This document shows positions 26,987 to 35,059 of a stretch of 64,000 nucleotides of DNA, piece by piece. The stretch is taken from contig NZ_CP071798.1 in assembly GCF_017498505.1 (NCBI RefSeq), positions 1,302,001-1,366,000 of the forward strand, written 5' to 3'. The notes below the pieces were generated by a model that had not been told where the DNA came from, searched no databases, and was given only the letters and a program-made list of their open reading frames with translations. Every line of letters begins with the position of its first letter. Position 1 is the first letter of the stretch. The DNA comes from Sporosarcina sp. Te-1. GTDB lineage: Bacteria; Bacillota; Bacilli; Bacillales_A; Planococcaceae. Made by a program: the position numbers and the translations under genes.

Positions 26987-28369
26987 TCATCGAAGAAGCC
27001 GCTTGAGGATGGGTAGTTTATTTTTATACGGCGGATAGCCAAACTTAACAGAAACCGCGGTACTCTTCCTCATTACAGATTTTGCATGGGTGAATGTCTC
27101 AAAACTCGCCTTCCCGTGATAGGCATTCATGCCCGATGACCCGACTCCCCCAAATGGCAGATTATGATTGGCGACATGGCTGATCGTATCGTTGATACAT
27201 CCTCCGCCAAAAGGCAATTGTTCGGTAAAGTAATCCGCCGCCTTCTCATTCTCTGTAAACATATAGGCTGCCAGCGGTTTTGGCAATTGGCGGATTTTGT
27301 GAATCAAGGAGCCTAAATGATCATATTGCAAGATTGGCAGAATCGGCCCGAAAATCTCTTCTTCCATAACTGGGTCATTCCAAGTAATACTTTCGAGCAA
27401 CGTCGGTTCTATATACAACTCCCCACGCTCAGACCTACCCCCATAGCTTACTCTTGAACGATGGCATTGCAAAAGTTTTTCGAGTCGGTCAAAGTGTTTT
27501 TGATGAATGATTCTACCATAGTCCGAGCTTTTGGATGCATCCTGTCCATAAAATCGGCAAATGGCGCTTTTCAACTCCCTCAAAAAGGAATCATGTATTG
27601 ACTCATGAACTACGACATAATCCGGTGCAATACAGGTTTGACCATTATTCAGAAATTTACCCCATACAATTCGCTCCGCCGCTTTATCAAGTTTAGCTGT
27701 TGGATCAACAATGGCCGGGCTTTTCCCACCCAACTCCAACGAAAAAGGCGTTAACCGCTCGGCAGCTGCCTTCATCACGATTTTTCCTACACGGGCGCTA
27801 CCCGTGAAAAACAGATAATCGAAAGGCCCATGAATGAGGGCAGATGTTTCACGCACACCGCCTTCTACAACATATACATATTCTGATGGAAAGATTTCCG
27901 AAAGGATTTTTTGGACAAGTTCCCCAGTATGCGTAGCGAATTCGGAAGGCTTCACTACAACACAATTTCCACCTGCAATTGCGCCAATTAATGGTTCCAT
28001 CACAAGCTGGAATGGATAATTGAATGGACCGATGATCAAAACGGAACCATAGGGCTCCCGGATAATACAACTTTGGGCAGGTTGTAAATGGAGAGGTGTC
28101 TTGACATGTTCCATCTCCAGCCAGTCATCCAAGTTTTTCATCACATGTGAAATGCTGTCTAAGATAAAACCAACTTCTGTCATGTATGCTTCAAAGGGAC
28201 TTTTATGCAAATCTTTCCACAACGCGTTAAGTATGTCACTTTCATATCGCTTTATGGCACCGCGCAGCCGGTCAAGCATATCTTTTCGAAATGCCGCTGA
28301 TCTTGTCGCTCTTGAAAAATAAAAATTTTGTTGCTTTCGGATAATCTGTTCGACATGTATGGTTTCCAA
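26987..28369 (-). CDS. NAD(P)-dependent aldehyde dehydrogenase (YwdH/class 3 type)
   Basis: A 460-residue aldehyde dehydrogenase of the short class 3 / fatty-aldehyde group. Motifs: IIGPFNYPFQLVMEPLIGA (about 110), FFTGSARVGK (cofactor loop, about 185), general-base LELGGKSP (about 211) and nucleophile NNGQTCIAPDY (about 245), ending in the conserved FGGVGSSGMNAYHG. It oxidises aldehydes to acids; long-chain or aromatic aldehydes are usual for this class. TTG start at 28369 behind GGGAGG. Monocistronic. Confidence 0.88.
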   Translation of the reverse strand: METIHVEQIIRKQQNFYFSRATRSAAFRKDMLDRLRGAIKRYESDILNALWKDLHKSPFEAYMTEVGFILDSISHVMKNLDDWLEMEHVKTPLHLQPAQSCIIREPYGSVLIIGPFNYPFQLVMEPLIGAIAGGNCVVVKPSEFATHTGELVQKILSEIFPSEYVYVVEGGVRETSALIHGPFDYLFFTGSARVGKIVMKAAAERLTPFSLELGGKSPAIVDPTAKLDKAAERIVWGKFLNNGQTCIAPDYVVVHESIHDSFLRELKSAICRFYGQDASKSSDYGRIIHQKHFDRLEKLLQCHRSRVSYGGRSERGELYIEPTLLESITWNDPVMEEEIFGPILPILQYDHLGSLIHKIRQLPKPLAAYMFTENEKAADYFTEQLPFGGGCINDTISHVANHNLPFGGVGSSGMNAYHGKASFETFTHAKSVMRKSTAVSVKFGYPPYKNKLPILKRLLR

Positions 28370-28758
28370 AGTTGCTCCCTCCCTTACTCATTAACGACAT
28401 CATAGCCGGAAACTTGATTTCACGCAAAAAAATAATAATGCCGGACAAAATGTCAATATAGCAAAAGGACCGAATTTTACATCCGCTAATTTCCGACCAA
28501 TTACGCAGTTTGGCGAATTGGCTCGAAACATATACTTGGATTAAGAAAAAAGAACATCACGAATAAAAAGGCTGCAAAAGGCAATCGCACTCTTTTGTGG
28601 CAACTGTCCCTTGTTGTTCAAAGCTATGCCGGCCTCTGTCATTTTGGGATAGGCCTAATGATTCTTTTTGCGTCCTTTGTGTTTGGAAGAGAAGTTTTTC
28701 AGGGTAAAGAATAACCACATAAACGAAAACGATTCAAAACGAAATGGAGGAAAAGGAC
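28370..28758. other. 389-bp intergenic region
   Basis: No convincing gene. A 45-codon hydrophobic frame ending at about 28711 lacks a ribosome site. GTTTGG-N15-GGGTAA (28681-28707) resembles a SigB promoter ahead of the small gene at 28759, at low confidence. Confidence 0.3.
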
Positions 28759-28911
28759 ATGACGACAACAGAAACTTGGTGGGAAACGATTTTTGAAGGG
28801 AATCTTTCATTGGGACTCAACAAGGAGCGCATCGCAGACCTTGACGATGAAACCTTCCTCTACTTTAATGACGGCACCGCTATCACAGAAAACGAAAACA
28901 TGACACATTAA
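28759..28911 (+). CDS. Small acidic protein of 50 residues, unknown function
   Basis: ATG at 28759 lies eight bases behind GGAGG; the 50-codon frame ends TAA. The protein starts MTTTETWWETIFEG, is strongly acidic (RIADLDDETFLYFND) and has no membrane segment or cysteine. No family recognised. The good ribosome site and strand-isolated position between two opposite-facing genes argue that it is real. A 98-bp palindrome follows 10 bases after the stop. Confidence 0.55.
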   Translation: MTTTETWWETIFEGNLSLGLNKERIADLDDETFLYFNDGTAITENENMTH

Positions 28912-28920
28912 ATTTCCTAA

Positions 28921-29018
28921 TCATATGAAAAAAGAATGGAAATCGTCAGAAACGCCCCGTTTCCTTGCCACTATCGGCAAATTGGAGACGTTGCAGTTCC
29001 TGACGATTTTTCATATGA
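28921..29018. repeat. 98-bp imperfect palindrome, possible bidirectional terminator
   Basis: Both ends carry TCATATGAAAAA (28921-28932) and its complement (29007-29018); inside are ATCGTCAG/CTGACGAT, CGTTTCC/GGAGACG and TTGCC/GGCAA arms around ACTATC. The right arm ends in GATTTTTC, so it can terminate the small gene, and its mirror could serve the convergent MutS2-like gene. The arms are longer and more layered than an ordinary terminator. Confidence 0.6.
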
Positions 29019-29045
29019 GAATAAGCGAGTTTTCTTTATCCGCTG

Positions 29046-30944
29046 TCATTGGTCCCTAGTTTCCTTTTGCAGCTTCTTCCATGCCTTTTTAGACCCTCTT
29101 GCCAAATCATGCTCCAGTTTGCGTTCCTCATATGATGAGAACAACGTTTGCAAGTCATAGGACGGAGGATATAAATCAGTCGCCTTAATCTCAAGTGCAA
29201 GGCGTTTGACATTCACTTCAATAAAGTCACCCTTGTAGAAGACCACCACATTCTGATAATGATCCCTCTCTTGATAAATGACCCCGCTTTCCCCATATTC
29301 CAATAACCTTACTTTGTCACCAACAGCATACTCGTATACCGATTCCTCCTCTAATTGCCGATCTGGTGATTTTCTGATCCTTTCCTTCCGCACTTTGGCG
29401 AAGTCGTATTCTTTTTCTTTCATATAGAACTCCGCCTTAGCGATCACCCTATCAAGCAGGGCCATTTTGCGGGCGATCCACAATGCGTTGCTGTCACCCG
29501 AAGTACCGATCAATAGCTTATACGTTGGCTCCAATGTTTCATTTTTAAATTGCATCGCTGCATTCATGAAGTCATCATGCTGTTCCGAAAACCGTTTGAT
29601 CTCTCCATAATGCGTCGTGGCCACCACAATGCATCCCATTTGGTAAAATTCCTCTAATGCCGCAATTGCAAGCGCAGCGCCCTCATTCGGCTCGGTTCCG
29701 CTGCCAATCTCATCGAACAATAGCAATGTGCGGTGGTCTGCCAATCGCATAATTTCTGAAATATTTTTCATGTGGGATGAAAAGGTGCTCAAGGCATTTT
29801 CCATACTTTGATTATCACCGATATCAACATAAATTTGATTGAATAGAGATATTTCAGTCTCAGGGCTTCCGCTAATATGAAGTCCGGCCATTGTCGCCAA
29901 GGTTAAGAGGCCGATCGTTTTCAACACCACAGTTTTTCCACCTGCATTAGGACCCGTGATGATCAACCCGCGGTACGTCTCGCCAATTTCAAAATTCAAT
30001 GGAACCGCTTGGCTTCCAAGCAACGGGTGTTTGCAATGAACCAGCTTGACATAGCCGTGCTCGTTTATACGAGGCGCAATCCCCTCCATTTGCTTACTGA
30101 GCTTCCCTTTGGCAAATGCAAAATCATATTGGCCGATCAATTCAATATTTACTTTGATTGCTTGTAATTTCTCTGCTACGAGCCCGGTCAGCGTTGCCAA
30201 TAGTTGATATTCTTCAACAGCTTCCTCTGCCCGTTGGATCGACAACTCATTCGTCAACTTTGCAATGACGGCCGGTTCTATAAATACAGTCGCCCCTTTT
30301 GCCGATTGCTCAATAATCACACCCTCGATTCGATGCTTATAGGACGCCTTAATCGGAATCGTGTATTGTTCATCCTTTTGGCTAATAAAAAATTCCTGGA
30401 TCATCTCTTTATAGGTTGGGTTTCGCAAAAATTTCTGCAGCCGTTCCTGAATCTTCCCTTTAGTCGTTTCCATTGCTTTCCGGATACGTCCAAGCTGTCG
30501 GCTTGCCGTAGATGCTACTTGGTTATTCAAAATCACAGCTGCGATTTCATCCTCCACTTGAGGCAGTTCTGTCATGGAAAGGGCATAACTGCTTAACGTC
30601 GGGGCAAAGAACGATTTCTCCTTCATAAACTGTTTTATTTTCCGGCATCCCCGCAAGAAGTCGGCAATTCCTGTAAACTCAGCCGGCTCCAAAATCATTC
30701 CTTTTTCCAACTTGGATAACGTACGGTGGATTGCAGCGACACCGACGATCGGAAGATGGGTATCCATATCGACAAGTGTTCTCGCTTCCGATGTTTCGCG
30801 CAGTCTGTCCTCAACCGCCTTCAACTGAATGCTCGGCTGGAGCTGATCCACCAGGCGCTGTCCTAATTCACTGGAACAACATCCCTTCAACCGTTCCTTC
30901 AACTCATTAAATTGCAATTTTTCATATGTCATATCATTCATCAT
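29046..30944 (-). CDS. MutS2-like ATPase without Smr domain
   Basis: A 632-residue MutS-family protein: clamp/lever helices (1-290), Walker A GPNAGGKTVVLKT (about 328-340), MENALSTFSSHM signature, Walker B LLLFDEIGSGTEP and switch ATTHYGEIK. The C-terminus ends after a coiled-coil and a KOW-like VGDKVRLLEYGESG segment; the Smr nuclease domain of true MutS2 (about 780 residues) is missing. MutS2 proteins act on collided ribosomes or branched DNA; this short paralogue may keep the ATPase clamp but not the nuclease. Start at 30944 behind GAGGAG. A promoter plus a terminator-ending leader lies upstream at 31060-31362. Confidence 0.82.
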   Translation of the reverse strand: MMNDMTYEKLQFNELKERLKGCCSSELGQRLVDQLQPSIQLKAVEDRLRETSEARTLVDMDTHLPIVGVAAIHRTLSKLEKGMILEPAEFTGIADFLRGCRKIKQFMKEKSFFAPTLSSYALSMTELPQVEDEIAAVILNNQVASTASRQLGRIRKAMETTKGKIQERLQKFLRNPTYKEMIQEFFISQKDEQYTIPIKASYKHRIEGVIIEQSAKGATVFIEPAVIAKLTNELSIQRAEEAVEEYQLLATLTGLVAEKLQAIKVNIELIGQYDFAFAKGKLSKQMEGIAPRINEHGYVKLVHCKHPLLGSQAVPLNFEIGETYRGLIITGPNAGGKTVVLKTIGLLTLATMAGLHISGSPETEISLFNQIYVDIGDNQSMENALSTFSSHMKNISEIMRLADHRTLLLFDEIGSGTEPNEGAALAIAALEEFYQMGCIVVATTHYGEIKRFSEQHDDFMNAAMQFKNETLEPTYKLLIGTSGDSNALWIARKMALLDRVIAKAEFYMKEKEYDFAKVRKERIRKSPDRQLEEESVYEYAVGDKVRLLEYGESGVIYQERDHYQNVVVFYKGDFIEVNVKRLALEIKATDLYPPSYDLQTLFSSYEERKLEHDLARGSKKAWKKLQKETRDQ

Positions 30945-31059
30945 TCATGCTCCTCACGCTTTGTAATGAATGAAGATACCCGTTCAGATGGTTTCATTGG
31001 TCAATTTAATAGGACGTGTTCTAAGGGAGTTACCCTCAAATCATTCAAACGCCCCAAAA

Positions 31060-31326
31060 TAAAAAAGCAGCGGGATACCCGACTGCTCGAAGTTCGATTT
31101 ATAAAGATGCAGAAAAATCGTCAGTTTAGACTAACGACAAGACTGGAACCATTATAAAGCGATGTAGGTATCTTCATAGGTTGGTGAAATAAGACAACTC
31201 AAAGAAACGGCAGGATTTTCACTCCTACACGAAACTCAGGTCGAGTTACTTCATTCAGTTCATCCTATTTCGATCCTACTTCACTCAAAAAGAGCACCTC
31301 TCTTTAATTCCAATGAAAACCAATCT
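31060..31326 (-). ncRNA. Putative noncoding RNA or attenuator leader
   Basis: A transcript predicted to start near 31326 (promoter at 31333-31362) and stop at the hairpin AGCAGTCGGG/CCCGCTGCT + TTTTTTATTTT (31066-31087). No frame in it exceeds a few codons with a ribosome site. Local stems include ACTC/GAGT and GTAGGA/TCCTGC. It ends about 120 bases before the MutS2-like start, so it may be a cis-acting leader or a free RNA. I checked for T-box, S-box, TPP, purine, FMN, 6S and tmRNA signatures and saw none. Confidence 0.45.
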
Positions 31327-31332
31327 ATGGTT

Positions 31333-31362
31333 ATTGTATGGCACCCAGACGAATCTTGTCAA
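31333..31362 (-). promoter_or_regulatory. SigA promoter for the leader/ncRNA
   Basis: TTGACA (31362-31357), 18-base spacer, TACAAT (31338-31333) on the minus strand. Confidence 0.6.
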
Positions 31363-31396
31363 CAATAACTGAAAATATTTATTTTTTAACGGGTGC

Positions 31397-31425
31397 TTGC
31401 AACTACCAAGCGAGCATGCTAATAT
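31397..31425 (+). promoter_or_regulatory. SigA promoter of tRNA-Val
   Basis: TTGCAA, 17-base spacer, TAATAT, ending 35 bases before the tRNA. Confidence 0.55.
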
Positions 31426-31460
31426 AATAAATGTGTTCGAGAGAACATTCCTAGCAAAAC

Positions 31461-31533
31461 GATTCCGTAGCTCAGCTGGGAGAGCGCTACCTTGACAGGG
31501 TAGAGGTCGCTGGTTCGAGCCCAGTCGGAATCA
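31461..31533 (+). tRNA. tRNA-Val (anticodon GAC)
   Basis: A 73-nt cloverleaf: acceptor GATTCCG/CGGAATC, D-arm GCTC...GAGC, anticodon stem CTACC/GGTAG with loop TTGACAG, T-arm CTGGTTCGAGCCCAG and discriminator A. CCA is not encoded. It is essentially the Bacillus tRNA-Val(GAC). Integrase-derived sequence on its 3' side suggests use as an attachment site. Confidence 0.95.
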
Positions 31534-31579
31534 TTGGGTGCCAAACCCGTAGGAAGGTTGTCGGAACAACAACCTTCTC

Positions 31580-31629
31580 CAGAAACAGTCCTATTAGGCC
31601 GGATGCCTAGGGGCTGTTTTTTTATGTTT
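31580..31629 (+). repeat. Repeat unit A: terminator/att-like sequence next to the tRNA
   Basis: CAGAAACAG then CTATTAGGCCGGAT, CCTAGGGG and TGTTTTTT: a hairpin with a U-run that can end tRNA-Val transcription. A second copy with about five mismatches in 48 bases lies at 32666-32713. Read on the minus strand, the adjoining TTGGTCACTCGTTGGTCACT (31639-31658) resembles the C-terminal end of phage integrase genes. Confidence 0.6.
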
Positions 31630-31807
31630 AGTGACCAACGAGTGACCAATTTTTAATATACATAAAGGGACAAAGTGCCTACACTTCTTTAATCCACTGA
31701 CCAGATGGAAATGCCATCCATCAATTTATGTCATCGCCAAACGGCACGTCCAATATCTTCCCTTTAATGGTAATATTGGATAGACTATGAATTGAAGGGG
31801 AAGAAAT

Positions 31808-32533
31808 ATGAATTTATTTTCACAAACAATAACTGACTTTTGGCAGTCACAATTTTTGAACGGAGATATTATATACAGTGATAAAGCCTTTACTGTCTCC
31901 ATTAACCCTGACTTGAGCGAAGAACGTCGAGTCATGATGCTTGAAACCTCTGACGGCCAGGTTATGGCAGTGCTGACTCCTGAGCTTGCCGATAAGTTAG
32001 ACCTTTATCAACAGCAAGACCTGTCAGAGTTTGCATTTCGTCAAAAATTGATTGAAGTTGGGGTTACTTTGCATGGCGCAGATTATCTATTTTATTTTTC
32101 TCAAGCTGAAAAAAACATATTGCTGCGAGAAAACCTGGAAGGTTCCTTGCGTCAGTTAACAGAGCAAGATGAAACAATTTTTTCTGAGTTCGAATCCGCC
32201 GCATCAGAACAAGACTTAGATGATGCTTATGTGGAGTTAGATCCCTGGGCTGTATTCGGCTCATTTGAGAAGAGCCGTTTAGTCAGCGCTGCAAGCATGT
32301 ATCCTTGGAGGAATGCTCAACAAATTGCTGATCTTGGCGTACTGACTTTAATTCCATTCAGAGGAAAAGGTCATGCTCGTAAAGTGGTACGCTCAATTTG
32401 CAAATATGCCTATAATCAGGAGTACGAACCCCAATATAGATGCCAACTCGATAACGAGGCGTCTGTTATGCTTGCTAAAGCAGCGGGCTTGACGCTGTTT
32501 GGAAAGTGGGAAACGATTTCTCCAGACTCCTAA
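31808..32533 (+). CDS. GNAT-like acetyltransferase
   Basis: A 241-residue protein with an N-terminal domain of unknown type (1-130) and a C-terminal GNAT-like fold whose acetyl-CoA loop is LIPFRGKGHARKVVRSICKYA (about 179-199) followed by CQLDNEASVMLAKAAGLTLFGKW. Substrate unknown. AAGGGGAAGAAAT precedes the ATG. It lies between the two copies of the terminator/att-like repeat, so it may be cargo of an excised or collapsed element. A weak hairpin (about 32563-32600) follows it. Confidence 0.7.
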   Translation: MNLFSQTITDFWQSQFLNGDIIYSDKAFTVSINPDLSEERRVMMLETSDGQVMAVLTPELADKLDLYQQQDLSEFAFRQKLIEVGVTLHGADYLFYFSQAEKNILLRENLEGSLRQLTEQDETIFSEFESAASEQDLDDAYVELDPWAVFGSFEKSRLVSAASMYPWRNAQQIADLGVLTLIPFRGKGHARKVVRSICKYAYNQEYEPQYRCQLDNEASVMLAKAAGLTLFGKWETISPDS

Positions 32534-32665
32534 GCTAAAGGCAGCGATTGCGGAGTAAAAAGGGCCTAGTTTTTCAGAAATCCACTTGAAGAATTAGGCT
32601 TTAAAATATTGGTATTTTCTTAGCATTGTAAACTTGATTATCCTAACCTTTCCTTACCTTATCTA

Positions 32666-32713
32666 CAGAAACAGCTCTATTAGGCCGGATACCTAGGGGT
32701 TGTTTTTTAATGT
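32666..32713 (+). repeat. Repeat unit B: second copy of the terminator/att-like sequence
   Basis: Nearly identical to 31580-31629 and directly repeated, 1.04 kb apart, here followed on the minus-strand coding side by an integrase C-terminal remnant. Confidence 0.6.
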
Positions 32714-32744
32714 TTTTTACCGAATGTCCGCAATTTGTCCACAG

Positions 32745-32905
32745 CTACTTTTTCTTGTTATCCTCTTCTTCCCGCTCATTCGACGAGATTTGTAAGGCAT
32801 TATGGAAAATATCCGCCACTTCGTCATTTGCATTCGGCAAAAGTTGCCGTAATACTCCAATGTAATCTTCAGATTTGAATGTCCCAATCGTGAGACATGA
32901 GAACA
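32745..32905 (-). pseudogene. Tyrosine integrase C-terminal remnant
   Basis: One minus-strand frame reads HVSRLGHSNLKITLEYYGN, the box II region of phage-type tyrosine recombinases with the catalytic tyrosine in LEYYG; the continuation LLPNANDEVADIFHNAL, matching the usual family ending, is in the next frame and stops at 32745. The N-terminal 300 residues are absent: upstream sequence to about 33000 shows no integrase similarity. So the gene is both truncated and frameshifted. Confidence 0.65.
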
Positions 32906-33033
32906 GCACCTCCTAAATTTGATACATTGATCGTACCAAGGAGATGCTGCGTTTGGATATCCGTTGTTTGATTGGAGGCTTGCCATTCTGCGCAAAAAAC
33001 TGCTCGATTTAACGGGATATTTAATGAACTACT

Positions 33034-33507
33034 TTACATTAAATCCTTATGAAATTTCACAGTTTCAAAGTACAAGAACTTCTTAGTGTCTTCTTGAATT
33101 TCAGGATGAAGTTCTTTGAACCAATCTGCTTCAAGATCTTCTTCGGTGCATACATCGCCTCTCCAAAATGTAATACCTAGTTTTGGGAATTCATACATGC
33201 AACCTACTGATGCATCACTATTTCTAATATAGGGAGAGATAGCGTCGAAATGCGTTATTAGCTTTTGAGCTTTCGTATTAATAACATCGATCCCCTTAAA
33301 ATTGCAGTGAAAGCGGTTTTTGAGATCATATACAATCAAATGAATATATATTACTCTTCCTTCTTCATCGTATTCAAAAGAAAATGTGTTCTCATAGCGG
33401 TTGTACTTTTCGATATATATTTTATTAATATGTTCTACTTCTTCTTCCTTCATTCCAAACTTAAATAAACCAACTGAATATCCGGTTTCAACTGTTAATT
33501 CTTCCAT
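33034..33507 (-). CDS. Hypothetical protein, 157 residues
   Basis: Starts MEELTVETGYSVGLFKFGMK (ATG 33507, six bases behind GAGGAGG). Cytosolic, acidic, predicted alpha/beta with a repeated beta pattern (YENTFSFEYDEEGRVIYIHLIVYD). No family recognised; its size and character resemble immunity proteins of polymorphic toxins or small accessory proteins in islands, but no toxin gene is adjacent. A/T-rich relative to the core genes. Confidence 0.55.
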   Translation of the reverse strand: MEELTVETGYSVGLFKFGMKEEEVEHINKIYIEKYNRYENTFSFEYDEEGRVIYIHLIVYDLKNRFHCNFKGIDVINTKAQKLITHFDAISPYIRNSDASVGCMYEFPKLGITFWRGDVCTEEDLEADWFKELHPEIQEDTKKFLYFETVKFHKDLM

Positions 33508-33660
33508 CACACACCTCCTCGTATTGTGTTCTTTTAAGTATAATATAACTATTCGAACAATTGGAATAATTATGCGCTTAACCTAAAATCATACTTAGTA
33601 TCAATCTGCTATGTCAATTGGCAAAATTACCTGGACGTAACCAATGAATAAATATTATCT

Positions 33661-34308
33661 TTACCGAGACTGAAGCTCCAATATATTCCCATCTGGATCT
33701 ATAACATAGAGTACAGACTGTCGGGAACTTCTTTTCACTTTGAAATTTCGCGTTTCTAATAGTCGATAATAATAAAACACTTTCATCGGTTTGGATTCCT
33801 TTATTGCACTTGATAGACCTATAACAATTTCGTTATTAGGAATCGTGGCCTCCCCTTCTTTTTCAGTAGTGGATTTAAGCTTCTTCCTTGAACGATGAAG
33901 TGCTGTTTTAATTGATTCATTACTAATTCGCAACATTGATGCTATTTCCTTTGTGGTGTATCCAAAAACATCCTTCAAGGTTATTAGCATAGCTTGTCTT
34001 AAAGGTAATGAACTTAATAAAACCTCAATTAAACTGTCATAATCAAAAGAATTACATGTTTCACCATAGAAGTCATCAATAAAATGAATGTTCTCTTTAG
34101 CTTTTCTTTTTTCATCGATAAAAAGGTTTTTAGCTACCGTACATAGAAATGAAAAATTAAACTCTCGTTTTGGTTCGGAAGCTTTTAATTTATACACCTT
34201 TATCATCGTCTCTTGTACTAAATCTTCTGCAGCCCATGATGACCCTGATAACTTTAAACAATATTTGTATAGTTTATTAATCTCAAGCTCTAAATCATCA
34301 AAAATCAT
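33661..34308 (-). CDS. ECF-type RNA polymerase sigma factor
   Basis: A 215-residue group 4 sigma factor. Region 2 is seen in LSGSSWAAEDLVQETMIKVYKL (about 22-43) and LCTVAKNLFIDEKRKA; region 4 in LPLRQAMLITLKDVFGYTTKEIASML and SNESIKTALHRSRKKL. A C-terminal extension of about 65 residues ends with VLYVIDPDGNILELQ. Start 34308 behind GAGGTG; the open frame begins six codons earlier. No anti-sigma gene is adjacent. It is divergent from a VOC gene whose promoter has ECF-type elements, the probable target. Confidence 0.85.
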   Translation of the reverse strand: MIFDDLELEINKLYKYCLKLSGSSWAAEDLVQETMIKVYKLKASEPKREFNFSFLCTVAKNLFIDEKRKAKENIHFIDDFYGETCNSFDYDSLIEVLLSSLPLRQAMLITLKDVFGYTTKEIASMLRISNESIKTALHRSRKKLKSTTEKEGEATIPNNEIVIGLSSAIKESKPMKVFYYYRLLETRNFKVKRSSRQSVLYVIDPDGNILELQSR

Positions 34309-34342
34309 TATTATACACCTCAGCAATAATTTTATTAGTATT

Positions 34343-34371
34343 TGTAACTTTTACACCATTATAAACGTTAT
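34343..34371 (+). promoter_or_regulatory. ECF-type promoter of the VOC gene
   Basis: TGTAAC at 34343-34348, 17-base spacer, CGTTAT at 34366-34371: the AAC and CGT elements recognised by ECF sigma factors. It lies in the 95-bp divergent region next to an ECF sigma gene. Confidence 0.6.
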
Positions 34372-34403
34372 AAATAGGAATTTCATTTTAAGGAGGAATT
34401 TTC

Positions 34404-34820
34404 ATGTTCAAAATTGGTGGTATTTTTATTCCTGTTACAAACGTTGAAAAATCTGCAGAATGGTATGAAAAGAATCTCGGTGTAAAGAAAATTGATAGTT
34501 GGGAAGATGGTGTTGGCTATTACTTACCAATTGGTTCAACACAATTAGCCTTAGTAAAAGTTGACTCTCCGCAGCCTACCGAATTTAGCATTAAAGGGAA
34601 TCAGAAAAATTCTTATTATAACTTTGTAGTTGACGATATTGAAAATGCCCTTAAACACTTAAAACACAATGGCGTAGTAACTACCGAAATAGAAGATATT
34701 GGCGGCATGAAGTTCTTTGACTTTTTCGATTTAGACGGTAACCCATTTAGCGTGGTGAATGAAGTTGAAAGTTCGCCTTTCCATTCGGACAATGTAAAAA
34801 AAATGCAAGTAGGTAGCTAA
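34404..34820 (+). CDS. VOC superfamily (glyoxalase/bleomycin-resistance fold) protein
   Basis: A 138-residue single-module pair protein: GGIFIPVTNVEKSAEWYEKNLG at the N-terminus and FFDFFDLDGNPFSVVNE near residue 110, the two halves of a VOC fold. Members bind or degrade small toxic molecules. AAGGAGG lies seven bases before the ATG. Controlled most likely by the divergent ECF sigma factor through the promoter at 34343-34371; a terminator follows at 34917. Confidence 0.82.
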   Translation: MFKIGGIFIPVTNVEKSAEWYEKNLGVKKIDSWEDGVGYYLPIGSTQLALVKVDSPQPTEFSIKGNQKNSYYNFVVDDIENALKHLKHNGVVTTEIEDIGGMKFFDFFDLDGNPFSVVNEVESSPFHSDNVKKMQVGS

Positions 34821-34916
34821 TTTATAATAAGATTTATTGAGTATTTCTCTCTCCATACAAATAACGGAGAATGATCTTTTCTAAATAAAATAATTCATGT
34901 TAATATGCCGATTTTC

Positions 34917-34946
34917 TGGTCAATCAGAGTATCGGCTATTTTCTTT
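34917..34946 (+). terminator. Terminator behind the VOC gene
   Basis: GCCGAT/ATCGGC outer and TCTG/CAGA inner stems followed by TATTTTCTTTAT. Confidence 0.65.
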
Positions 34947-35059
34947 ATAGCGTGGTTCAACGGCTACTCTTCAATCATTCATTGACTTTATTTAATCGCG
35001 AAGACATGACAGATTGTTTAAGGGATATAAAATTGACCATTATCTATTGAACGAGGAAA

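Noticed and set aside
28571..28711. Hydrophobic plus-strand frame of about 45 codons (LSLVVQSYAGLCHFGIGL)
   Set aside because: It has a membrane-like look but no ATG/GTG with a ribosome site; the only start is an unsupported TTG.
31060..31330. T-box, 6S RNA, tmRNA or known riboswitch in the MutS2-like leader
   Set aside because: None of the conserved sequence blocks (e.g. GGTGGNACCGCG, tmRNA ends) is present.
31419..31649. 76-codon minus-strand frame across tRNA-Val
   Set aside because: It runs antisense through the tRNA; only its LVTRWSL-like part near 31640 resembles an integrase end, and it is explained by att-adjacent debris.
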